Part shown: one piece after another, positions 32,560 to 42,410 of the stretch
Numbering within the stretch: the stretch's first letter is position 1
How the letters are laid out: each line of letters starts with the position of its first letter
Assembly (NCBI GenBank): GCA_036245525.1
Contig: BTPG01000004.1
Coordinates: 47,989,823-48,053,822, forward strand
Length of the DNA stretch: 64,000 nucleotides
Reading direction: 5' to 3'
From: Semisulcospira habei
Lineage: Eukaryota > Mollusca > Gastropoda > Semisulcospiridae
Notes under the pieces: generated by a model
What the model was told of the DNA's origin: nothing
Database searches by the model: none
Seen by the model: only the letters and a program-made list of their open reading frames with translations
Program-made: the position numbers and the translations under genes

Positions 32560-33264
<705 letters not shown>

Positions 33265-33420
33265 ATAGCTTTCCCTTTCACCTGCAAAGCGGATCATTGT
33301 CACGTTAGCTCTTTGCGCCATGCGGCATACGGCTTTGTAATGAAAACCTTATCCTGGGATGATTCGTACATACATCATTCTACATCAAATACATCATGTA
33401 ACTGGAGCATATATCTCGCA

Positions 33421-33495
33421 ACGAGAGTGACATAGGTTCTTAGGAGCGCCTGCAGCTAAGGCAGCAGGCGCCTATGAGATTCTACGCCTCGTTCC
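33421..33495. mobile_element. diverged PH2-like hairpin
   Basis: AACGAGAGTGACATAGGTTC and GATTCTACGCCTCGTT outside, GGAGCGCCTGC and GCAGGCGCC inside. Arms differ from PH2 but keep the layout. Confidence 0.5.
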
Positions 33496-33589
33496 CAAGG
33501 AAAGAGGATGACTGATATCGCCCCCTAGGATCGTCTGCTTGACACAAGTTTCCGAGATGACAAAATCGTGGGCGGGTGATGCACAGGCT

Positions 33590-33813
33590 TTAACTCTTAT
33601 CATTCGGAATACACCAGTGTGTGAAATAGGTTTGACTAAAATAGTTCAAGGGTAGTGCCAGAATAGCTTGGCGCCTCTTGGCGCCAAGCTATTCTGGCAC
33701 CACCTTTGAACTAAAGCCATCGGTCTATATCCTTATCTGTAAGTACTATAAGGTATCTTGCTTATGGCAGTGTACAAATTTGAAGCTTTTAGCCTCAGTA
33801 TGATATGGGTTAA
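33590..33813. mobile_element. complete PH1d element
   Basis: TTAACTCTTATCATTCGG to GTATGATATGGGTTAA with TTAA on both sides. Core arms ATAGTTCAAGGGTAGTGCCA and a partner with two changes. Sister copy at 60792. Confidence 0.85.
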
Positions 33814-34435
33814 ATATACAAGGACAGTCCAGGCGCAAAGCTATTCAAGTACTACTATGCAGACATAATGGTCGAGCCATCTCATGCAGTTAGAACTCGA
33901 AGGAAAAGATCTGCATTTGATCTACGCCAAACGTAATTGAGGGTATGAGAATTTGCCTCTCTGACGAATCAATGGAACTTTTCTGGGCAAGGCTTTTTTT
34001 TTTTAAACATTTCATGTAACCGTGATCGTAAGAAATCACGTCGACAATTAGTACCTCCTTCAGCCTGTCACAGTAATTATCCTGCGAGCGTCCATCTTTC
34101 AGTGAAATGCCCGGCCGGACATGACGTCAGCCACTGAAAAGGGAGAATTTCTATTCTGAATATAACGCCTTTCACATTTTTCCTGGTACGAGTACATAGC
34201 CATTCAAGTTGTCAGTCCGTATGAGAATTTAAAACCGCCGTTGCCAGCTTTTCTTACTTTTTTCTTTCTTTCTTTCCAGCTAGCTGCACGCGCGCTTGAT
34301 GCTAAAATAGAATCTTCCAAGGGTAATAACTTCACATTTTCTCCTCTTATATTATATTGAGCCCTAGCAAATAAAGGCGCTTGCATTTTCCAAGCGATTA
34401 GTGGCAATTGAAAACACTGCACTTTCAGGGCCGTC
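33814..34435. other. unassigned sequence
   Basis: Only weak hints of eroded PH1 and PH3 (GGCGCAAAGCTATTC at 33831, GTAACCGTGATCGTAAGAAA at 34017). No gene seen. Confidence 0.4.
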
Positions 34436-34545
34436 TGCGGGAGACTGATAGGGCTAAAGAGTAGTGCTGTCATAGCGTAGCGCCTGAAAAGACGCCACGC
34501 ATAGAAAGCACAGCTCTTCAGATGTCATGATCGATCCAACTCCCG
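34436..34545. mobile_element. degenerate PH1 hairpin
   Basis: CGGGAGACTGATAGGGCTAA to CATGATCGATCCAACTCCCG, centre GCGCCTGAAAAGACGCC. A right-half scrap (TCAAGATCGATCCATCTCC) follows at 34683. Confidence 0.5.
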
Positions 34546-34932
34546 CGTCCTGCACTTTTTCAGATGAACCTCTTGTTTTTATTCTTCAGTCTTGTTCTTG
34601 TTCTTCATCTTCTGTGCGATCGCCTTAAACAGATGAATCTACAATGCTACGCGACAAACATATCAAGAATTACTCTTGAGCTTTCAAGATCGATCCATCT
34701 CCTACGACTCTTACATATTTCTGGGGATGTGGATCTAAAGTACGTATGCCTGTTGTCACTGATTGTGAAGGGTCTGGTGAAAACCCGTGCAAAACCAACA
34801 TCGAGTGAGCAGCTTTAATTGGATTTAAAGAAAAAACAAGCATGGAACGTAGCCAACTTAATCAAAGCGTGGGATGGGGTCTTTTAATTTGTCTACGTGC
34901 AAACTCAGACAAAATATTCCCCGACTCTTTCA

Positions 34933-35158
34933 TTAACTCATTCAGCCCCGACACACCACAGCCGCAAGACATGGATCGAGCATGATAGTTCAAGGGTGGT
35001 GCCAGATTAGCTTGGCGCCCATAGGCGCCAAACTATACTCCGGGCACAGCCTTTGAACTACCATGCTTGATCTGTTTCTAGAATTGTCGGCATACAGTCC
35101 CGCTTCAGAGGGCAAATTCAAAATTTTGGAATTTCGGTCCTGGGTTAGAATGTGTCAA
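34933..35158. mobile_element. complete PH1a element, worn
   Basis: TTAACTCATTCAGCCCCGAC to GTTAGAATGTGTCAA. The left arm is intact, the right arm carries several changes (AAACTATACTCCGGGCAC). Confidence 0.8.
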
Positions 35159-35389
35159 AAGTAGCATCGAAACAAATAAAAATAAATTCTTGATCACGTG
35201 ACATTAATATATTATCATCATGGTGTGAATATCTTGCCAAGCGACTGCGTTAATGTAGTGCAAGGGTGGTTAGATCGATCCATCCTTAAGTAGTCCTCTT
35301 GATTATTGCTAGTAGATTCGATGGGCGAATGGAGAAGAAACGCACTTCACGTGTACACGTACAACCGTGATTATGCAACTCCTGAAACT

Positions 35390-35508
35390 GGGGCCAGTTG
35401 CATGAGTGATTTTAGTACTACGCCAGCCATTAAGCAAGTTGCTACCTATAGCGGAGTACCTTGCTCAGTGGCTAGCGCAGGGCTGTCCACTCCTGCAACT
35501 GGCCCCTG
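35390..35508. mobile_element. PH5 element with clear ends
   Basis: GGGGCCAGTTGCA and TGCAACTGGCCCC are exact inverted ends; the arms within are diverged. Confidence 0.8.
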
Positions 35509-35515
35509 ATTCGGT

Positions 35516-35728
35516 TTAACTCATTCTACCCCAACACCGAAATCCTTAACTTTTGCCCTTGTCCTCTGAAGACTGCATTGCAGTGCAGGACACAGATCGA
35601 CCATGATAGTTCAAGGGTGATGCCAGAATAGCTTGGCGCCCATAGGCGCCAAGCTATTCTGGCATCACCCTTGAACTATCATGGTCGATCCTTATCTTGC
35701 TGTGGCGTGTCTGGGGTAGAAAGAGTTA
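35516..35728. mobile_element. complete PH1a element
   Basis: TTAACTCATTCTACCCCAAC to GGGGTAGAAAGAGTTAA. The core stem is perfect across GATCGACCATGATAGTTCAA ... and carries TGATGCC/GGCATCA. Confidence 0.9.
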
Positions 35729-35750
35729 AGGCACCTGCTGACACATACAT

Positions 35751-35834
35751 TTAACGCGTTCGGCGAGACGTGTTGCAATCAGATACGCGGCCTTACACCG
35801 CGTATGTGGATGCATTACGTCGCGAATAAGTTAA
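35751..35834. mobile_element. complete PH4 element
   Basis: TTAACGCGTTCGGCGAGACG to CGTCGCGAATAAGTTAA, centre GCGGCCTTACACCGC; arms moderately diverged. Confidence 0.8.
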
Positions 35835-36214
35835 TGGGCTTGGCAGAACTTTTTGAAAGTGCTAACCCTTTTTTAGGGACCTAGCTGGCAAATGACTAAC
35901 CGTTTTGTTGGGGTGGGGTGGGGGGGGGGGGGGTTCTTTGCGGTGACACCACTTGCCCTAGTGCCCCCGAAAAAGACCGATTGCACAGGGAGACGTCGGC
36001 ATACGGATGGCGCGTTACGAAGTTAGGCGCTAAAAGAATAGATCAAATCATCAGCAAGGCCCGTCTTTACCTACTAGAACCATATAGATCCTCAAGAGCC
36101 GCAGTAAAAGACTGACTGCCCAACGAGACGGCTGCATACGGATGACTGATGCCGGCGTTTGGAAAATTACACTCTGGAAGAGTGACGAGGGATTTGTTCA
36201 ATGTTCCGTTTTTT

Positions 36215-36280
36215 GCGAGAGGCATAGATGCTCATGAGCCCCTGCGTGAGCAGGGGCTCATGAGAATCTGTGCCTCTTGC
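36215..36280. mobile_element. PH2 hairpin
   Basis: GCGAGAGGCATAGATGCTCA to GAGAATCTGTGCCTCTTGC; centre CCCCTGCGTGAGCAGGGG. Confidence 0.8.
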
Positions 36281-36431
36281 TGCAAAGTTCAGTTTCATTT
36301 GCATCATTAGTGGAGGAGATCGTTGGTGTTTCGACCTATGTCTTGTATAACTGGATGACGGAGTGAGGTACAGCGCCTGTCACGGGCCTTCCACTTGAGT
36401 GTTTCAACCCTGAAGACTCTCTACTTCTGAG

Positions 36432-36500
36432 ACAAGTGGCGTAGATCCTCATGAGCCTCTGCGACTGCATGGGGCTTGTGAGGATCTATGCCTCTCTTGC
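36432..36500. mobile_element. PH2 hairpin, worn
   Basis: ACAAGTGGCGTAGATCCTCA to GAGGATCTATGCCTCTCTTG; the loop side is mismatched. Confidence 0.65.
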
Positions 36501-36649
36501 AGATGACCAGGGCTTAGATCCGTTATGGGATTTTTTTTAGATTGAGCAGTCTCTCTTTTTTCAGGGACCTTCAGCGGTTTTGTTTCAATCAGGATTTTGG
36601 TCGGAAGTAAGTGATAGAGGGTGTGCGTTGTATATCCAGTTTTAATCAT

Positions 36650-36845
36650 CTAACCCCACGGCTGCATTTCCAAACTTTTGCGGCATGACTACGTACCAGT
36701 TGTAGGAGATGGATTGATCATGATAATTCAAGAGTAGTGCCAGATGAGCTTGGCGCCTTAAGGCGCCAAGCTCATCTGGCACTACTCTTGAATTGTCATG
36801 ATCAATCCATCACCTGCTGCAGGGTCCTGGGGCTAAAAGGGTTAA
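36650..36845. mobile_element. complete PH1b element
   Basis: CTAACCCCACGGCTGC to GGGGCTAAAAGGGTTAA. Unusual arm variants GATTGATCATGATAATTC, GAGTAGTGCCAGATGAGC are matched by GCTCATCTGGCACTACTC on the other arm. Confidence 0.85.
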
Positions 36846-37358
36846 TGTTTTTCTTCGTGAAAGTGATATCGAAGATACGATATATGGAAAAGGATACTGA
36901 GAATGTGATAACGAAAGATTATTTTTACAACAATTTAGATCAGAAGAGCGCTGGTTTACTAGACAAGATAAGAAAGGTGGCACTGGTCAATGGCCAATAT
37001 ACAACTTCAAAGACTTGTGTGGGTCTACTGCTTCGGACATGTTGGAGTCCAGGGTAATAATGGCTGGCAAGGCAGAGGTCACACAGGGGCTACTGATGGT
37101 CAGATCAATCGTGGTATCGAGAAACCTGAGAAAGTATTTTTAAGGAACAGAGCCAAGGGTACCGCACAGTCGATCGCCTCAGGAGCAGAGGTGTGTAGGA
37201 AGGCAGCGAGCGTTGGGCAGACTTGAAAGGACGTGACTAAGAGATGCACAGTAAACCAGACCAATATCGCTATGATATCGAAAGACACTCTGGGAAGACT
37301 TCTGATGGGTGGGGTGGGGCGCGTATGGGCCTTTCTGAGCGCACAAATCCCATCTTGA
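36846..37358 (+). pseudogene. decayed RNase H domain of a retroelement
   Basis: The frame from 37005 reads LQRLVWVYCFGHVGVQGN, an RNase H signature (W-V-GH-GV-GN) also used at the end of retroelement polyproteins. It continues, after apparent compensating frameshifts and a TGA at 37225, into NQTNIAMISKDTLGRLL and RVWAFLSAQIPS, ending at TGA 37356-37358. Similar tails follow RNase H domains in predicted gastropod proteins (recalled, not checked). A PH1b element ends exactly where this unit begins. Broken and non-functional. Confidence 0.45.
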
Positions 37359-37511
37359 CCTAACTGACCTGAACTCGGAGGTGGAGGATTTTCAGGGTCT
37401 CGGGTCGTCTGTAGCTTTCGTTGTTGGTACAGGTGGTCCTCCATTGAAAGGCTCGCCAGGTCGATGTCCTAGTTTCACCCGTGTGGCGCGACAATTTGAC
37501 ACTGTAGAAGG

Positions 37512-37680
37512 TTATCTCATTCAGCCCCACGGCCGTATTTCCCAAATTTTGGAGGCGTCATCTAACGACTATGCACCAGTTGCAGGAGATGGCTCGACCA
37601 TGACAATTCAAAGGTAGTGACAGATTAGCTTGGCGCCCGATCCATCTCCTGCTGTAGGGCGTCAGGGCTGAATTGGTTAT
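37512..37680. mobile_element. PH1b element flanked by TTAT, right arm deleted
   Basis: TTATCTCATTCAGCCCCACG to GGCTGAATTGGTTAT. The left arm reaches AGCTTGGCGCC and jumps directly to CGATCCATCTCCTGC. Confidence 0.75.
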
Positions 37681-37987
37681 ACTTTTTTCCGGATTAGGGA
37701 GCCAGAGACATGTCGTCCGCGCTGACCTGTATCCGAATACACGGTTATACTGATTCGCCTACCTAATACTGGGGCAGACCTGCCCATTGAATGCAGCTGA
37801 ACCTCCACTGACTCGGCTATCACTAACCTTTCTTTCTATACTAACAAAAAATTAGGTGCTGGAGAAACATCAAGGCGGGAAACAAACATTTAGGGAACAG
37901 CGCCTGGAGCGTCATTATGGAGCCGGCAACATTTGGTGCCGAGGATTGACCCTCTGCTCGTCAGGAACATGGGATTTAAATGAGCCG

Positions 37988-38054
37988 GCAAGAGGCATAG
38001 GTCCTCTGTAGCCCCTGCAACTGCGGGGGGCTACAGAGGATCTATGCCTCTTGC
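37988..38054. mobile_element. PH2 hairpin with matched arm changes
   Basis: The usual CTCATGAGCC/GGCTCATGAG is replaced by CTCTGTAGCC on the left and GGCTACAGAG on the right, so the stem remains perfect. Confidence 0.85.
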
Positions 38055-38075
38055 TGTTAGAAATGTTTCGTTTGC

Positions 38076-38289
38076 TTAACTCATTCTACCCCAGACACAC
38101 CACAGCAAGATAATGATCGACCATGATAGTTCAAGGGTGATGCCAGAATAGCTTGGCGCCTATGGGCGCCAAGCTATTCTGGCATCACCCTTGAACTATC
38201 ATGGTCGATCTGTGTCCTGCACTGCAATGCAGTCTTTAGAGGACAACGGCAAAATTTGGGGATTTCGGTGTTGGGGTAGAATGAGTTAA
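38076..38289. mobile_element. complete PH1a element, young
   Basis: TTAACTCATTCTACCCCAGA to GGGGTAGAATGAGTTAA. Perfect core stem. Nearly identical to 51953-52166, differing at only a few positions, which suggests recent activity. Confidence 0.92.
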
Positions 38290-38802
38290 ACGTTGAATTC
38301 TGGCGTTCACACTTGGACCTCTTACTCTGGAGTGATGCTCTTTTCCACTTGCAAGAGAAGCAAATATTGTCAAGAGCTGTACAGCTTGAGGATTCTGAAG
38401 CCTGTGTCTGGTGAAGAAAAAAAAAACTGCACATGTACATCTGTTCGGGTCGTTCAGAACGGAGGAGGTGATACGGATTTATCCTGCACGTGGCAGACCC
38501 AGGAGCTGGCTTCACGCCTAGACTCGTCGCATGCGGGCTGTGAATCCCTTCCGTTTGGATCAGAGAATGGTCCTTGAGAACACAGATGATGATGGGCTCT
38601 GAACTCCCGTCCGTCTGTGTCTGTCGCTAGCGATAAAGTCTCCCCTGTACGAATTGGACATCTGTGACGTTCTTTAATGAGAGGATGTCCTCCGGATTTC
38701 GTCCCGCTTATGGCCGGACCAGGAGTTGTGTTGGCACTTAGACCTTCAGGAAATGGGGCGGGAAACGGGACACATTACTGAGTCTCTGACAGACCGCTCC
38801 AT

Positions 38803-38918
38803 CCCAGTAGGCAACGGGGCATGTCCTCGGGCCGACGTACCGCGGTTGGCCCGCGCGGCACATCCGTGCGCGTGCCGACTGCGGCCGATGTCGGCCCGAG
38901 GATCTTCTCTTTACTGGG
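38803..38918. mobile_element. PH6 hairpin
   Basis: CCCAGTAGGCAACGGGGCAT to CTTCTCTTTACTGGG, inner TCGGGCCGACGTACCGCGG opposed by a partly changed arm. AT flanks on both sides. Confidence 0.75.
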
Positions 38919-38934
38919 ATCGACGTGAACCAGG

Positions 38935-39043
38935 TTAAACCTTTAAAGGTCAGAGTAGAATCAGCAACGAGGGACGTGCCGTATACGGACACGCGGCTGC
39001 TGGCCCGCGAGAGTCCGTCCCCGTCCCGTCCCGAATGAGTTAA
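38935..39043. mobile_element. PH4 element, diverged
   Basis: TTAAACCTTTAAAGG to CCGTCCCGAATGAGTTAA. GACGTGCCGTATACGGACAC and a heavily changed right arm. Confidence 0.55.
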
Positions 39044-39289
39044 ACCGATAAGGAACAAGACAAGCAATGAGCCCGTACTTCCTTGCCACACTGTACGCAC
39101 ATTTATTTTTCTGAAATCTTCGTTCGTCCAACGACTAAAAGCCAAAACCGTCCGAGAAACATGGATACAAACTGGTCTCAGTAAGAGGCATAGATCCTCA
39201 TGAGCCCCCGCAGTCGCGGGGGCTCATGAGGATCTATGTCTCTTGCAGCTGGATCGCGTTCGCTTACCCTCTGCAGTGAAGGGGTTAGC
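39040..39289. mobile_element. PH2 element, possibly sharing TTAA with a PH4
   Basis: Long flank with CAACGACTAAAAGCC and ACATGGATACAAACTGG; perfect stem 39181-39246 around CCCCCGCAGTCGCGGGGG; right end GCAGTGAAGGGGTTA. The left terminus is atypical (TTAAACCGATAAGG). Confidence 0.75.
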
Positions 39290-39341
39290 GCCTTGTGCAT
39301 TGAATCTCTAGCTATCTTTTGAAGACTACATTTACAGTTTT

Positions 39342-39440
39342 TGGAGAAAGATAGACCAGGAGTGTTGATGCCAGAAGTGCTTGGCGCCTCCCAGTGCGGC
39401 CGACGTCCGCCCAAGAGTGTTTTGCTAACTGGTGCTAACT
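39342..39440. mobile_element. PH1/PH6 chimera
   Basis: A PH1 left arm (GAAAGATAGACCAGG ... GATGCCAGAAGTGCTTGGCG) runs directly into PH6-type sequence (CCCAGTGCGGCCGACGTCCG ... GTTTTGCTAACTGG). Confidence 0.5.
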
Positions 39441-39811
39441 GGGGATTCAACACCGAGCTTCTCTAGCACTGACCACACTTGAACTGGCACGGCCCTGCAT
39501 CTCCTGAACTTGTATGCCGCCTGGTGGACAATTCCCACATGTGGGAATTTCGACCTTTTGGCCTCAATGTTATCTCTGTCTGAAATCCAGGCGCGGCTTG
39601 CTCCAGGCCATCTATATATACTGCGAGTTCACAACACAGGCGCCAAGAAACCCGATGGTTGTGTGCCCCTCATTTATCATTTTAGACGTGACGTACGCGG
39701 TTTATTGGGAATTTCGACCCTAATAAGCCTCCATGTTATCACTGGCTGAAATCCAACTTGGTCGGTTGCTTGATGTCATCTGCACTGCGAGTTCTCAGCA
39801 CACGCCGCGCC

Positions 39812-39912
39812 AGGGATCAGCTGCATGAGCGAGCTTAATCCTGCACCAGCCTCTAAGCAAGGCGATGCTTAGTGGCTGGTGCAGGACTAAGCTTGCTCAT
39901 GCAACTGGCCCC
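39812..39912. mobile_element. PH5 hairpin, centre lost
   Basis: ATGAGCGAGCTTAATCCTGC to GCAGGACTAAGCTTGCTCAT; the centre is only CTAAGCAAGGCGATGCTTAG. Confidence 0.85.
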
Positions 39913-40982
39913 AAAAACATCACGTGACGCCACGACCTCCGCGGACGTGAATTTCTGTGTGCCGACGGGTTCTTTTTTATTTGTTCTACATAAGCTTGTT
40001 TGTTTAAAAAAAAACGCAAACGTGTCAAGTTGCTGTGTGCATTTTTACCGCTTGATAAAGGTTTGTCACGTTTATTTCCATTCACTTTACCATCGCTTTG
40101 CCCGTTTCATTTCGACAACACAGCACCAAAACAAAACGCAACCCACAACACAAACGCTATCTTCAAAACCTATGCTGCATTCTGTAAAAGAAAAAGAGTG
40201 CCACACCACTTGGTTTTAACTGTCATGGCTGAGCAAAGTTTCGGAACTTGATTAATTATTTTATGCAGCAGTAACATTTATTCTAATCAGTTGCACTGAC
40301 AAGCTATGTTGTGATGTGCGATCACTGCCAGTGCCAATTTTGCAGTCTCAGTGATCACTGATGGTACAGTACACTTCACACTGAAAAAAAAAAATACACA
40401 GTACAATGTGAACACGCTTGGAAGTTCATGCAATGCTTTGTTTAAAATTGAACCCTATCTTGCTAGCAGTAGCCTACTGCACAAAAGAGGAACTTATTTT
40501 GCTGCTGTGTTATTTGCAGTTTGTCTGCATATAGACATTTGCAGTTCGCTGCAAGGATTCTTAGCAGCTGACATTAGCACTGACATATTGGGATTAAAAC
40601 GACAAAGAAAACGGAGAAAGGTGACACAGAGATGATTTAATAAATCAGTCAAGTGATCAAATGAATGAGATATCTATGTTTTATGATAAACAGCTAGTTA
40701 TGGGAGGGGGGGGGGGGGGAAGGAGGCACATACTTTATAATGTACACGTACTATTTCTTTCAGTGTTTCCATCACCCATTCATAACACCATTAGACTCGA
40801 TGAGTTGTCATGTTTTGAGTGGTTTACAAAATACATGTACTTGTTGCTGTTACATTATCTTCTTACTGGTTTTGACATCGTTTCGCTGTAAGATTTACAG
40901 TCACATACTTTAAGCGTGTTCCCCCTAACGCACACAGAGGTTGACTGTATCATTGATATGTGTGTGATAGGTAGCGTTTGGT
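39913..40982. other. unassigned sequence
   Basis: AT-rich; one G tract at 40704-40719. Frames up to 94 residues have no recognisable domain. Confidence 0.5.
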
Positions 40983-41345
40983 TTTGTTTGAGGTGGCAGT
41001 TTTGGCCTCACCTTTAAGTTTGGTGCCGCTGTGCATGTGGCCACCAGTACTATTTACAGAACTGATGACTGCATGTGCAGGCTAGTTCACGGTATCAAAA
41101 TGTGAACTGGGCAGCCTATTGTTTGAAGTGATCAGTGGTAGCAACATCCATGATGTATGTGTGCATTTGGCCACTGGTACTGTTTACAAAGGTGCTGTTT
41201 ACAGAACTAGTGGCTGAGTAGGCATATTATTATTAGTACTGTTATTGTTATCAGGTGTGGCCTTAACTCTAAGTTTTGGTGCCCCTGTGCATGAGGCCAA
41301 CAGTACTTTTCACAGAACTGATGGCTGCATGTGCAGTGTGGTTAA
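40983..41345. repeat. diverged ~100-bp direct repeats
   Basis: GTGGCAGTTTTGGCCTCACC ... ACTGATGACTGCATGTGCAG (40983-41080) recurs as GTGTGGCCTTAACTC ... ACTGATGGCTGCATGTGCAG (41254-41338), about 271 bases apart. A shorter partial copy lies at 41160-41215. Confidence 0.75.
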
Positions 41346-41402
41346 CTGGACACATGAAATTTGTAGGTGGGCAGCTAAAATACAGGCAGTCAATACAAGC
41401 AC

Positions 41403-42116
41403 TTGGTTCTCTGTTGTATGGTCAGGTGAGACCCAAGTTGCTTTGTGTATTCTTCTGTGTGGGAAGATGCTGCCTCCAATGACAAGTCGGTTTAGAGCAC
41501 AAAAGTCTACAAACCTCTCCTCGTTCTCACTCATCTCCGAGCCTAGTCCCTGTCTCCCCATCACCTCTTCGTATCCGGTGTTGTCCTCCCCTATTTTGGC
41601 ATTAAAATCGCCCGTGACGATGGTGATGTCTCGCTCCGCACATTTGTCCAAGGCACTCTGGAGTCGGTCGTAGAACTCTTGTTTCTCTTCCTCGTCACTG
41701 TCATTAGTGGGCGCATAACACTGGATGACGTTCAGCTTGAGCTTTTTCTTGGTTCTAAAGGCTGCTGTGATAATTCTTGGCCCAAGAGGTTCCCAGCCCA
41801 TCAGCGCTCTCTGTGCCACTGGCGACAGCATGAATGCTACACCTTCTGTATGGGGGGCATTCTCCTCTTCATGACCTGAATACAGAATCATCTCCCCACT
41901 TAACAGCCGTTTCTGGCCAGACTGCGTCCATCTGGCTTCACTGATACCTAGCAGGGAAAGGTTGTACTTTTGCATTTCCGCTGCTATCTGGGCGGCCTTG
42001 CCGCTCTGGTACATGGTCTTGACGTTCCATGTGCCCATGGTTGTATCCCTGGATAGAGAGAGGCGGCTCGGTCCTGTGGCTTCCGAAGACTTCCGGCTTT
42101 TACCACAGGACGTCAT
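41403..42116 (-). pseudogene. APE-type endonuclease domain of RTE retrotransposon, truncated
   Basis: This would nick target DNA for retrotransposition. Visible motifs by residue: TWN at 29-31, GISEARW at 57-63, IQCYAPTND at 131-139, TGDFNAKIG at 168-176, FPHRRIHKATWVSPDHTTEN at 218-237. These follow the exonuclease-endonuclease-phosphatase fold order. Family similarity is to RTE-clade elements such as those of flukes and to animal proteins mislabelled craniofacial development protein 2. After residue 238 the frame enters repeat sequence, so the final catalytic IDH motif and the whole reverse transcriptase are missing. The frame itself has no internal stop over 238 residues, so the copy is fairly recent. 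Confidence 0.85.
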
Positions 42117-42300
42117 AAGTCTTCTGGTAGAAGAACCTTCCTCCTCCAGGAATGGAATTACTGTTAGTCTTTTCGTCGGCGTTTTTGTAGCTATTTCCTT
42201 TTTTGCAGGGTGGGGAAGCTACCCCCACGCCCAACCCCCTTACTAGGAGGACCAGGGGTTTTCTGTCGGGGTCACCTTCCCTTAGACCATGTTGGTTCAC
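42100..42300 (-). pseudogene. short ORF1 of the RTE element
   Basis: 66 codons, from MNQHGLREGDPDRKPLVLL to RFFYQKTYDVLW. It overlaps the start of the endonuclease ORF (ATG at 42116) by 17 bases in another frame. RTE elements are known to carry a small ORF overlapping the large one; no function is evident. Confidence 0.45.
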
Positions 42301-42410
42301 GGCACCTTATTTCATTCGGTGCACCCCTCTCATGAGGGACCCCCTATCCACCACCCAGGGGACGCGCCTCAACGCCATATGGTCCCAGCGCGAGGATGCT
42401 AGGTAAAGGA

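Larger units (their letters stand above)
41403..42402 (-). mobile_element. RTE-type LINE fragment with 5' end, lacking the polymerase
   Basis: Minus-strand order: 5' region from about 42402 (CGCTGGGACCATATGGCGTT), a short ORF, then the endonuclease ORF to 41403. Sequence then switches to unrelated repeat. It retains the 5' end and loses everything 3', the opposite of ordinary 5' truncation. Confidence 0.7.

Noticed and set aside
35516..35728. Rho-independent terminator
   Set aside because: The perfect stem without a following T-run lies inside a TTAA-ended element; bacterial signals do not apply here.
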